64,000 nucleotides of DNA from Heliorestis convoluta (GTDB lineage Bacteria > Bacillota > Desulfitobacteriia > Heliobacteriales > Heliobacteriaceae): the NCBI RefSeq assembly GCF_009649955.1, contig NZ_CP045875.1, forward strand, positions 2,572,501 through 2,636,500, given 5' to 3'. The notes under the pieces are model-generated. The model did not search any database, had not been told where the DNA came from, and was given only the letters and a program-made list of their open reading frames with translations. Below are positions 20,534 to 27,508 of this stretch, one piece after another. Within the stretch, counting starts at the first letter, position 1; every line of letters begins with the position of its first letter. The position numbers and the translations under genes are program-made.

Positions 20534-20850
20534 AAACAAAAAAACCCCCATCCCCTTATGGGGACGGAAGTTATTGTTCCGCGGTACCACCCCGTTAGGC
20601 TCTGCTCATTCTACAGAACCCTCTCGGCCGACCCATGAAATGGGTCGCTTCCCGGTAACGGTGGGAATGCCGTCATAGCCTACACACCGAGAAAAACCAT
20701 CGCTCTTTCGCTAAGAGATGGCTTTCTTTCTCGGTTTCAACTTGCTGCTCCGGGGTGAACTTCCTCTCTCACTCTTCAACGAGGCTTCCAGTCTGCGGCG
20801 CTCGTCTCCCTAGGAAGAGTTATAGAGAGTACTTTTCCCGTTCTTCGCAT
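20534..20850 (-). promoter_or_regulatory. T-box riboswitch, Phe specifier (UUC)
   Basis: The T-box sequence GGGGTGGTACCGCGG lies near 20594-20580 and is followed by a terminator (CGTCCCCATAAGGGGATGG, then seven T, 20565-20537). In stem I, AGTA followed by CTCTCT pairs with AGAGAG before GAAGTTCACC; this AGTA/GAA loop-E arrangement places the specifier at 20759-20757 as TTC, matching phenylalanine. Uncharged tRNA-Phe would stabilise the antiterminator and let pheST be transcribed. I derived the structure by eye, not by a covariance search. Confidence 0.95.
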
Positions 20851-21020
20851 TTCTCTTTCATTTACTGTCCGATTCCTATTGAGTGTCCTTACTGCACGAG
20901 CAATCTTCTGTACAGCATATAGGCTGTAATGGAACCCGTCTTCTCGAAAATACGCCAGAAAAAGCAAGCGGAAATCATTTACACACCACAACCTCTCCGC
21001 GTTCCAGGGTTCACCAGCTA
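20851..21020 (-). other. unexplained 5' segment of the pheST leader
   Basis: About 170 nt lie between the apparent transcription start and stem I of the T-box. An open frame of 71 residues crosses it and the T-box, but it has no ribosome site or recognisable product. I see no second specifier loop here. Confidence 0.35.
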
Positions 21021-21026
21021 GTATCG

Positions 21027-21055
21027 ATTATATCACAGCCTGTTGGGTGAATCAA
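21027..21055 (-). promoter_or_regulatory. pheST promoter
   Basis: TTGATT (21055-21050), a 17-bp spacer and TATAAT (21032-21027) form a good sigma-A promoter that overlaps the 3' end of the upstream methyltransferase gene. It would start a leader of about 500 nt ahead of pheS. Confidence 0.7.
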
Positions 21056-21884
21056 CTGAAGGGAGGCGCCCTTTGGCCACATCAAAAAGTAAGACGGCTG
21101 CTGCAATGGCAGCATTTAAGGACTCTACAGGTGGAGCCAGGGGTATGGTAGCAATGTGGTCGGCTTTTGCACGAAAATAAGCGCTTGGCCCGTGACCTTC
21201 ACTGCCAATAACAAGGGCTAGGCTTTTGCTTTCTTGTAAAGGCAAGTTGTAATAAGCTTGCTCTCCACCACTATCGGCAACGACAAGAGTACATTCTTTT
21301 TCTGCTAGAATTTGCTCTATCGCTTCTTCCGTTGGTGCTATGATGACGGGAAGACGAAAGATGGAGCCCATGGAAGCGCGAATTACCTTGGGGTTAAACG
21401 GATCGGCTGTCCCGGCTGTCATGATAACAGCATCCACAGCGGCTGCTTCTGCAGAACGAAGTATGGTGCCCACATTGCCTGGATCTTGCAATCCATCGAG
21501 AATTAGGAGAAAGGGCTTCCTCGTATTCTGAAGCTTCTTGCTCTGTGCAACTTCTTCCCAACGCGATGGTTCTGGCAAAGGCGCTACCGCGATGATTCCC
21601 TGGCTATGCTCTGTTTCACTGATAGACTGCAAGGTTTTATCGTTGACGAGTAAGCCCTCACTGCCCTGGCTTTGTAAGGCTGCTACAAGTTCTTGGCCTG
21701 CTTTTTGCTGCCCTATGCGTTCTGTATAAAGAAAGTAATCAATTTGAATTTTAGAAGCGACAGCTTCTTCAATGAGCCTTCTTCCTTCTATTAAATAGCG
21801 CTTTGCCGTAGTGCGTCCTTTTTTGCGAGAGAGGGTGCGCGCTTCTTTCACTCGTTTGTTTTGATCTGAAGCAAAGGTTTGCAA
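21033..21884 (-). CDS. SpoU/TrmH-family RNA 2'-O-methyltransferase
   Basis: The SPOUT methyltransferase motifs are clear: LDGLQDPGNVGTILRSAEA (motif 1), LVIGSEGHGPS (motif 2), and IPLAPPVESLNAAIAAAVLL (motif 3), which form the knot that binds S-adenosylmethionine. An N-terminal substrate-binding domain (KRYLIEGRRLIEEAV) is typical of the RlmB/TsnR type. The target RNA cannot be told from sequence alone. The TTG start follows GTAGGAGGCGCAAAC. The gene lies between rplT and pheS, the usual position of ysgA in Bacillus. Confidence 0.92.
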   Translation of the reverse strand: MQTFASDQNKRVKEARTLSRKKGRTTAKRYLIEGRRLIEEAVASKIQIDYFLYTERIGQQKAGQELVAALQSQGSEGLLVNDKTLQSISETEHSQGIIAVAPLPEPSRWEEVAQSKKLQNTRKPFLLILDGLQDPGNVGTILRSAEAAAVDAVIMTAGTADPFNPKVIRASMGSIFRLPVIIAPTEEAIEQILAEKECTLVVADSGGEQAYYNLPLQESKSLALVIGSEGHGPSAYFRAKADHIATIPLAPPVESLNAAIAAAVLLFDVAKGRLPSVDSPNRL

Positions 21885-21911
21885 GTTTGCGCCTCCTACA
21901 TTGAAATTATG

Positions 21912-21954
21912 AAAAAAAGCAAGGCACGATCTCTTCGATCAAGCCTTGCTTTTT
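21912..21954 (-). terminator. terminator after rplT
   Basis: AAAAAGCAAGGC pairs with GCCTTGCTTTTT around a 17-nt loop, directly after the rplT stop codon on the minus strand. Confidence 0.92.
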
Positions 21955-21956
21955 CA

Positions 21957-22319
21957 TTACTTGGAATTAAGTTGTGTTTTGGCCAAGTCTGCAAATTTGT
22001 TGAATGCAGGTAGATCGTTGACAGCCAGTTCTGCGAGCATTTTGCGATTTACGGTAACGCCTGCTTGCTTCAGTCCGTTCATGAAGGTGCTGTAGGACAG
22101 ACCGTTCATGCGAGCTGCTGCATTGATCCGGGTGATCCAAAGTTTGCGGAAATCGCTTTTTCTCTTTTTGCGGTGTGCATAGGAGAAAGCCATGGCGCGC
22201 ATAACCGATTGCTTAGCTGTACGAACCAGCTTAGAGTGGGCGTTGCGATAGCCACGGGCCAGCTTTAATACTTTTTTATGTCTTTTGCGGGACATTACTC
22301 CCGTTTTTACTCGAGCCAT
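21957..22319 (-). CDS. rplT: 50S ribosomal protein L20
   Basis: The 120-residue protein begins [21 protein letters not shown] and carries the basic, helical rRNA-binding N-terminus and the globular C-terminus of bL20. It is last in the infC-rpmI-rplT operon. In B. subtilis L20 represses this operon by binding its leader, and a leader suited to that is present at 23266-23425. Confidence 0.98.
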   Translation of the reverse strand: MARVKTGVMSRKRHKKVLKLARGYRNAHSKLVRTAKQSVMRAMAFSYAHRKKRKSDFRKLWITRINAAARMNGLSYSTFMNGLKQAGVTVNRKMLAELAVNDLPAFNKFADLAKTQLNSK

Positions 22320-22365
22320 TGTGAAGACCTCCAGTAGCCTAAGGCTTTGTATTTATTTTTATGAA

Positions 22366-22563
22366 TTAGCTGTAAGGAAGTAGCTTAGCTAGCTTCGGTG
22401 CTTCGCTCTTGCTTACGACAGATGTACCGCGGAGATTGCGCTTCCGCTTGGCTGATTTTTTCTCAAGAATGTGACGGGCAAAAGCATTTTTTGCCTTAAA
22501 CTTTCCGGTGGCCGTCTTTTTAAAACGCTTCGCAGCTCCCCGGTGGGTTTTCATTTTAGGCAT
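22366..22563 (-). CDS. rpmI: 50S ribosomal protein L35
   Basis: This 65-residue basic protein ([20 protein letters not shown]) is bL35 at full length. It lies between infC and rplT in the conserved operon and has the ribosome site AAGGAGTGG a few bases before ATG. Confidence 0.98.
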   Translation of the reverse strand: MPKMKTHRGAAKRFKKTATGKFKAKNAFARHILEKKSAKRKRNLRGTSVVSKSEAPKLAKLLPYS

Positions 22564-22650
22564 GTGGTTCCACTCCTTGTAGCGATATTAAAGAGCATGG
22601 TCATTGAAGCGTTCTATACTTCAATCGCCAACCTTGGGGCTTGTGCATGC

Positions 22651-23232
22651 TTATTCTGGGGTTTCTACATTCGCCGCTTTAGGACCTCGGCTTTCCCGCT
22701 TTTTCTCAGTCTCCCGTTGTGCATCCGTCTTTGGTGCCAGAATCATGATCATATTCCGTCCTTCAACCTTGGCATCTCGTTCAACGTTTGCATAGGGCTT
22801 GCAGACTTCTGCCAGGCGGACACAAAGTTGTCGACCTAGTTCGGGATGAGTGATCTCACGTCCACGAAACATGATGGTTACTTTTACTTTGTCACCATCT
22901 TCAAGAAAACGTATGGCGTTGCGAGCTTTTACATCAAAGTCATGATCCTCAATATTCGGACGAAGTTTCACTTCTTTGATATTGACAATCTTTTGCTTCT
23001 TCCGCGCTTCTCGCTCTCGCTTGCTCTGCTCGAACTTATACTTACCATAGTCCATTATTCTGCAGACAGGTGGCTTCGCCGTAGGCGCTACTTCCACCAA
23101 ATCCTGGTTCTGCTCAGCTGCAATACGCAGAGCTTCTCGAGTATTAACAATCCCTAACTGTTCACCCTCGGAGCCCACTAGTCGAACTTCACGGACGCGG
23201 ATCTCCTCATTGATGCGTAAATCCTTGCTGAT
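22651..23232 (-). CDS. infC: translation initiation factor IF-3, probable AUC start codon
   Basis: IF-3 binds the 30S subunit and proofreads the start codon. The IF3 N-domain begins [20 protein letters not shown], the linker follows, and the C-domain contains [16 protein letters not shown]. An ATG/GTG/TTG start would need to begin at 23178, which removes the conserved first 18 residues. The ATC at 23232-23230 lies 7-8 nt after AGGGGGTGA and is where the protein should start, so translation probably begins at AUC, giving 193 residues. Rare AUU/AUC starts in infC are known and allow IF-3 to repress itself. Confidence 0.93.
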   Translation of the reverse strand: MSKDLRINEEIRVREVRLVGSEGEQLGIVNTREALRIAAEQNQDLVEVAPTAKPPVCRIMDYGKYKFEQSKREREARKKQKIVNIKEVKLRPNIEDHDFDVKARNAIRFLEDGDKVKVTIMFRGREITHPELGRQLCVRLAEVCKPYANVERDAKVEGRNMIMILAPKTDAQRETEKKRESRGPKAANVETPE

Positions 23233-23265
23233 AAATGTTCACCCCCTGATTATTTTCCAAGACAA

Positions 23266-23425
23266 AACAAAAAAACGGGTATTCACCCGCTTCATCGAAC
23301 GCAAAAAAGTGACCGAACAGTATGTTCCTGTCCTCATGATCGCCTTTCACGTATGAACCCAGATCAGCATTTATGAAGAAAGCTCCTGGGTGAGAAGCGG
23401 CGGGCTTCTACTTTTTTGTAGTTCC
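23266..23425 (-). promoter_or_regulatory. infC-rpmI-rplT leader, L20-leader-like attenuator
   Basis: Between the promoter and infC lies a 160-nt structured leader. It ends in a terminator, CGGGTGAATACCCG followed by seven T (23289-23269). Upstream, GAAGCCCGCCGCTTC can compete by pairing with the AAGCGGG arm, and ACCCAGGAGC pairs with a later GATCTGGGT. This matches the plan of the L20 leader of Firmicutes, where free L20 promotes termination. A covariance-model search would settle the assignment. Confidence 0.75.
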
Positions 23426-23431
23426 TAAGGA

Positions 23432-23460
23432 AATATATCACATCGCTTGGACGGTGTCAA
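23432..23460 (-). promoter_or_regulatory. infC operon promoter
   Basis: A consensus TTGACA (23460-23455), a 17-bp spacer and TATATT (23437-23432) drive the ribosomal protein leader. Confidence 0.9.
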
Positions 23461-23502
23461 GAAAAACTATGATATCTTTAGTTTTCTTGTTGCCATAATG
23501 TG

Positions 23503-23529
23503 ACATTTCTTCGTTATAAGCATACTTTA
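23503..23529 (+). promoter_or_regulatory. sigma-K-type promoter of first Cys-rich protein gene
   Basis: AC (23503-23504), a 16-bp spacer and CATACTTTA (23521-23529) match the sigma-K consensus AC-N16/17-CATANNNTA. The same elements at the same spacing precede the paralog at 25210. Confidence 0.7.
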
Positions 23530-23570
23530 AAGTAGATAAAGAATACTTGGTTGAAAGGAGAAGAGGTTCT

Positions 23571-23915
23571 ATGGGTATTCGTGATCAATTCGTTGTGGTT
23601 CCCAATTTGAAGCCGCAAGATTTTCAAGTCGTTCCTGTAACGATTGATTGTGTTAGAACACGTGGAGTTCGCCTTGTCTTTAAGGGTGATCCACTTTGCG
23701 ATTACTGTCTTGATGAAACTTTCTGCTTTATCGTCGAAGTCTACCGTCAACCTAAAAACGTTTTGGTAAGCCGCAAATTCTTCGATTGCATAAAACCACC
23801 TCTTAAAGAATTGGTAATACCGATTTGCGAGACTCGCTGTGAGAAATTTACCTATACAATCAAACTATTCAGTGCTGATTGTATCCTTCCTCACCAAAAA
23901 GAATGCTCTTGTTAG
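23571..23915 (+). CDS. Cys-rich putative spore coat protein, copy 1
   Basis: This 114-residue protein has no family I can name with certainty. It contains nine Cys (PLCDYCLDETFCF; DCIKPP; ICETRCEKF; CILPH; CSC), a sign of disulfide cross-linking in a coat layer. The ATG at 23571 follows GAAAGGAGAAGAGG. A near copy lies at 25210-25554, including the promoter and ribosome site. A sigma-K-type promoter points to expression in the mother cell late in sporulation. The GT2-TPR gene follows in the same direction, probably in one transcript. The coat role is inferred from promoter and composition. Confidence 0.8.
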   Translation: MGIRDQFVVVPNLKPQDFQVVPVTIDCVRTRGVRLVFKGDPLCDYCLDETFCFIVEVYRQPKNVLVSRKFFDCIKPPLKELVIPICETRCEKFTYTIKLFSADCILPHQKECSC

Positions 23916-23987
23916 GCTCCACGCCCCGAACCTTGATGTTAGCTGAGGGGAGTTTTTTTCTTTTTAGCAAAAAAAGGTGTGGTCTTT

Positions 23988-25049
23988 GTGGATAGTCTTT
24001 CTAGCATAAGCCTTTGTATGATTGTACGAGATGAGGCTGAACAGCTATCTCGATGTCTTAAGAGTGCGCAAGATGTTGTCGATGAAATTATTATTGTAGA
24101 TACTGGATCAGTTGATAAGACCGTAGAAATAGCCCATTCTTATGGTGCACAAGTCTATAACTTTCCTTGGACTGGTGACTTTGCCGCCGCTCGCAATGAG
24201 AGTCTTGATAAAGCCACAAAAAAGTGGATTCTCTTTCTAGATGCCGATGAAGAACTCCCTCTAGAAACAGCACAGCTTTTGCCAGCACTAGTCGCTTTAT
24301 CGAAGGAAGAAGCCTGGTCTTTTCAGATTCTTAGTTTTTTAAGTGATGATAAAACTCAATCGGTTGCACACAGCTCGATCCGTTTATTCAAAAACAGTAA
24401 ATCCTATCAATTTGAAGGAAAAATCCATGAGCAAATCGGTCCTAGTATCAGGAGGGAGCAACCCTACGCTACCATCGGTCAAAGTGATTTGATCATTCAT
24501 CATTACGGCTATAGCCAAAAATCTCTTCAAAATAAAGGAAAAAAAGAACGCAACATAGCTCTCCTAGAAGAGTTTGTTGCTCAATCTCCTGAAAACGCAA
24601 ACCTACACTTTAACCTTGCTGTAAGTTACAGCGTTAATGGTCAATGGCCCAAAGCAAAAGAACATTTTCAGAAGACCTTGTCCTTACCCAATCTATCAGC
24701 TACGCTTCTCGCCGCTCTTTGTCGAAGCTATAGTATATGCCTTTATCATCTAAGAGAATATGAAGAAGCATTACAGTTTTTGCAACAAGGCTTGTCTTTG
24801 TTTCCACATTATGGAGAGCTTTATTATCTTCGTGGTCAGATTGCTTGGGCCACCGGTGATCTAGAAGAAGCAGAAAAAAATTTTCTCCAAGCTACGCAGC
24901 TTCAACATACAACTGCTGAATTTATCTCAACAACAGGGACGACTTCTTTTTTGGCATGGGAAAATATTGCGACCATTGCTCTTTATAAGGGTAAGGGGCA
25001 GCAAGCGATTGAAGCGATAGCGAAAGCCCCACAAGAAAAGTTTTCGTAA
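23988..25049 (+). CDS. family 2 glycosyltransferase with TPR repeats
   Basis: The N-terminal domain is a GT-A fold GT2 enzyme: SLCMIVRDEAEQLSRCL, IIIVDTGSVDKT, and the nucleotide-metal site LFLDADEEL. The C-terminal half (about residues 195-340) is made of tetratricopeptide repeats (NLHFNLAVSYSVNGQWPKAKEHF and following). This layout is known in SunS-like glycosyltransferases that modify peptides or proteins. GTG 23988 follows AAAAGGTG and is preferred; GTG 23979 is possible. It lies 72 bp after the first Cys-rich gene, so that protein is a candidate acceptor, but this is inference. Confidence 0.88.
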   Translation: MDSLSSISLCMIVRDEAEQLSRCLKSAQDVVDEIIIVDTGSVDKTVEIAHSYGAQVYNFPWTGDFAAARNESLDKATKKWILFLDADEELPLETAQLLPALVALSKEEAWSFQILSFLSDDKTQSVAHSSIRLFKNSKSYQFEGKIHEQIGPSIRREQPYATIGQSDLIIHHYGYSQKSLQNKGKKERNIALLEEFVAQSPENANLHFNLAVSYSVNGQWPKAKEHFQKTLSLPNLSATLLAALCRSYSICLYHLREYEEALQFLQQGLSLFPHYGELYYLRGQIAWATGDLEEAEKNFLQATQLQHTTAEFISTTGTTSFLAWENIATIALYKGKGQQAIEAIAKAPQEKFS

Positions 25050-25054
25050 ACAAT

Positions 25055-25090
25055 AGACACCTTCTGCTTTTAGCTAGGAGGTGTCTTTTT
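25055..25090 (+). terminator. terminator after GT2-TPR gene
   Basis: GACACCT and AGGTGTC pair, followed by TTTTT. The hairpin and the flanking 3' end of the GT2 gene are repeated after copy 2 at 25586-25639. Confidence 0.8.
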
Positions 25091-25141
25091 GACAAGCAGA
25101 ATCTCTTCTGTGTGAATACCATCTTCTTTTTCCATAATGTT

Positions 25142-25168
25142 ACAATTTCTCGTTATAAGCATACCTTA
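25142..25168 (+). promoter_or_regulatory. sigma-K-type promoter of second Cys-rich protein gene
   Basis: AC (25142-25143), a 16-bp spacer and CATACCTTA (25160-25168) repeat the arrangement of copy 1, with CGTTATAAG conserved just before the -10. Confidence 0.7.
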
Positions 25169-25209
25169 GATTAGATAAAGTATACCTAGTTGAAAGGAGA
25201 AGAGGTTCT

Positions 25210-25554
25210 ATGGGTATTCGTGATCAAATCATTTTGGTTCCAAATTTGAAACCTCAAGAATTTCGAGTTGTTCCTGTAACAACTGATAGTGTTAAAACAC
25301 GTGGGGTTCGCATTGTCTTTAAGAAAGATCCACTTTGCCATTACTGTCTTGATGAAACTTTCTGCTTTATCGCCGAAGTCTACCGTCAACCTAAAAACAT
25401 TTTGGTAACCCGCAAATTCTTCGATTGCATAAAACCACCTCTTAAAGAATTGGTAATACCGTTTTGCGAGACTCGCTGTGAGAAGTTTACCTATACAGTC
25501 AAGCTATTCAGCGCTAACTGTGTCCTTCCTCACCAAAAAGAATGCTCTTGTTAG
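25210..25554 (+). CDS. Cys-rich putative spore coat protein, copy 2
   Basis: This is a 114-residue paralog of the protein at 23571, alignable end to end without gaps and with all nine Cys kept. Most changes are conservative (for example VVVPNLKPQDF to ILVPNLKPQEF). The conserved upstream region shows that promoter and gene were duplicated together. The duplication retains both products at full length, which suggests selection for both. The function is inferred as for copy 1. Confidence 0.8.
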   Translation: MGIRDQIILVPNLKPQEFRVVPVTTDSVKTRGVRIVFKKDPLCHYCLDETFCFIAEVYRQPKNILVTRKFFDCIKPPLKELVIPFCETRCEKFTYTVKLFSANCVLPHQKECSC

Positions 25555-25585
25555 GGTGGCACGTGGACGCTTCGTTTGCCACGTT

Positions 25586-25639
25586 ACAGGAAATCTTTCG
25601 TAAAAAAATAGATACCTTCTGCTTTAGGCTGAAGGTTTC
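25586..25639 (+). repeat. remnant of GT2 3' end and terminator behind copy 2
   Basis: This segment aligns with 25031-25085, covering the last codons of the GT2 gene, its TAA, and the terminator hairpin (ATAGATACCTTCTGCTTTAG against ATAGACACCTTCTGCTTTTA). The rest of GT2 is absent after copy 2. The whole unit (coat gene, GT2, terminator) was therefore probably duplicated and GT2 then lost from the second copy. The hairpin can still serve as a weak terminator. Confidence 0.6.
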
Positions 25640-25674
25640 TATCATTTTATTACATTGTCTATAAGATGGATTCT

Positions 25675-26247
25675 TCATGCTAGATCTAAAACGCATACCG
25701 GTGAATTGGCCATAATTTTCGCTTTGGCAACCAAAGTGCCTTCTTCTGGCTCTGGTACAGAAAATTTAGTAAGGCAATACAAATCGTAAATCTGGCGTGT
25801 AAAAATTTTGTTTTTGCCATCACGAAAAACAGAAAAAAGAATGGCCAGATCAAAAGTAACAGTTATTTTTACATTTTCACGAAACTCTTGTCCTGTCCCT
25901 GTAATATCAATTTTTTCTTTCACGTTAATTGGAAAGGCGTCGACAACTTGGGCCAGCTCTGGTACACCACGTATCTTAAAGGTATGTTTTACTACCTTTT
26001 GTTCTATCGCCTTAAAGTCTACGGCTGATACAAGAATAGGTACAGGAGGTCCGAGAGTTTCTTTTTTATCATCAACTATTTCATAGCCTTCTATCTCTAC
26101 GGGAAACAACTTCCTTAACTCTACACAACAAAGTATATCGAGCTCACCAGGTACAGGCTTATGGGGTTTTAAAAAAACTTGTTTTTCTACTAGTTCATTG
26201 GGTCCTACTGTGACTGACACGGTTAGATCAGCCGAACTATCGTTCAT
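25675..26247 (-). CDS. putative SPOCS/DUF3794-like spore protein
   Basis: This 190-residue protein has no membrane segment. Its pattern of beta-strand repeats (TVSVTVGPNELVEKQVFL; HTFKIRGVPELAQVVD; VKITVTFDLAILF; ending VLDLA) resembles SPOCS/DUF3794 coat proteins such as SipL, in which similar strands are repeated. The assignment is tentative. It lies 60 bp downstream of the GT61 gene on the same strand, so it may be the last gene of the GT operon. The ATG at 26247 follows GAGGCGGTGCTCA. Confidence 0.55.
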   Translation of the reverse strand: MNDSSADLTVSVTVGPNELVEKQVFLKPHKPVPGELDILCCVELRKLFPVEIEGYEIVDDKKETLGPPVPILVSAVDFKAIEQKVVKHTFKIRGVPELAQVVDAFPINVKEKIDITGTGQEFRENVKITVTFDLAILFSVFRDGKNKIFTRQIYDLYCLTKFSVPEPEEGTLVAKAKIMANSPVCVLDLA

Positions 26248-26306
26248 TGAGCACCGCCTCGCTTTTTACTATTGTTGATAGTCCATTATATGTCTATTGG
26301 TTCTAA

Positions 26307-27506
26307 TCAGTTCCTCTGATCTATTCCGGAAAATCTCAAGAGTTCTTTTACTTTGTTAAGATCAAGAAGAATGTCTTCTGAGTGAATTTGGAAGGTGTCG
26401 TGATATTCTGGAGGCCTCTTGCCTTCACCGATCATATAGTAATACTCTAACTGCAGTTGATTGGATAAAGTCCAGTAAATACCTTGCACATAATTGGGTC
26501 CAAAAAACTCTAACACCTTCGTTCCTGCTCTAGCAAAGACAAGATTAACCAGCCCCGCGCCATGAGGTGCTATGACAACATCTACTTGGGAAAACAAGCG
26601 AGCTTGATCGGCTACTGACAAGTGCTCTAGATAAAGGGGTCGAATGCCTAAGGGTAGCAAAAGCTCGATCAGTTCTTTTTCATTGATCACTTTTCTCCAC
26701 GGTGCTCTGGCTCGAGAAATATAAACTCCTCGTAAATGACTCTTTCCCATAACCACTTCTTCAGGCCTTAGGTAAAGAGATCTTACAAATTGGCAAGCCC
26801 ACTTCGGCATAAATCCCCATAAACCAGGGAGAGAAGGTACAATCAGTTGTTTCGCTTCTATATGAACTTGATCGGTTCCGTAGATAATCTGTTCTTTGCC
26901 AATACCTGCTCTTTGTAGTGCCTCTTCTTGATAGGAATACCTGAGATCTACATAATATTTGTCTGCTTTCAGCTTCCCTTGTTGGAGTAAGTAGAGTCGA
27001 GGCAGAGCGTCAAAAGTCCAGTGATAGTAATTGTCCGAGTACGAAGTGGCAAGTACTGCAACAGTCTGGTCTACTTTTGCCATTGGTGGCAGTTGAGGTA
27101 TAGCTAAGGCTTGATGACAAGAAGGTTCATATAGTTGAGATTCTGCTGATACATCGTAAAGGACGATGTTGTCTGGTGTAAGGACTGTTCCATTTATCCC
27201 CCACAGGCGTCCCTGCGGGATGGTTGCTACAAAGCAGTCAGGGCTATAGTGGAGGTGCTTTTTTAATAAAGACCAATTTAAGGGACTCTCCGTTACAATC
27301 GTCTCGCCTTTAAGCAAAACATCATCTAATCGGAATTTCCAATGTAAGGACTTTTCAAGGCTGCGAGGTGGACATCGTGGAATTTCTTCTCCCCTTTCTA
27401 CCCTTTGATAACTAGCTCCCTTTGTACGAGCCTCTTCAGTTTCCATCCACTTTTCGGTCGTCATATATTCCCATGGTGGTCCAACAAAGTTCTGGTTAGA
27501 TATCAT
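26307..27506 (-). CDS. GT61 (DUF563) glycosyltransferase
   Basis: The signatures of family GT61 are present: NYYHWTFDALPRL, the VYISRARAPWRKVINE loop, and VVIAPHGAGLVNLVFA near the C-terminus, which bind the nucleotide sugar. Family GT61 includes plant xylosyltransferases and EGF-specific O-GlcNAc transferases; bacterial members work on polysaccharides. The ATG lies 3 nt after the stop of the upstream 997-residue fusion, which ends in a related GT61 domain, so the two are probably translated in one operon and arose by duplication. The sugar transferred is not known, although UDP-xylose genes lie nearby. Confidence 0.9.
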   Translation of the reverse strand: MISNQNFVGPPWEYMTTEKWMETEEARTKGASYQRVERGEEIPRCPPRSLEKSLHWKFRLDDVLLKGETIVTESPLNWSLLKKHLHYSPDCFVATIPQGRLWGINGTVLTPDNIVLYDVSAESQLYEPSCHQALAIPQLPPMAKVDQTVAVLATSYSDNYYHWTFDALPRLYLLQQGKLKADKYYVDLRYSYQEEALQRAGIGKEQIIYGTDQVHIEAKQLIVPSLPGLWGFMPKWACQFVRSLYLRPEEVVMGKSHLRGVYISRARAPWRKVINEKELIELLLPLGIRPLYLEHLSVADQARLFSQVDVVIAPHGAGLVNLVFARAGTKVLEFFGPNYVQGIYWTLSNQLQLEYYYMIGEGKRPPEYHDTFQIHSEDILLDLNKVKELLRFSGIDQRN

Positions 27507-27508
27507 TA

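Noticed and set aside
19493-20590. pheS with a 25-residue N-terminal extension
   Set aside because: The extension would be translated from the T-box terminator; the ATG at 20515 has AAGGAGG.
20776-20991. 71-residue open frame before pheS
   Set aside because: It overlaps stem I of the T-box and lacks a ribosome site and any recognisable product.
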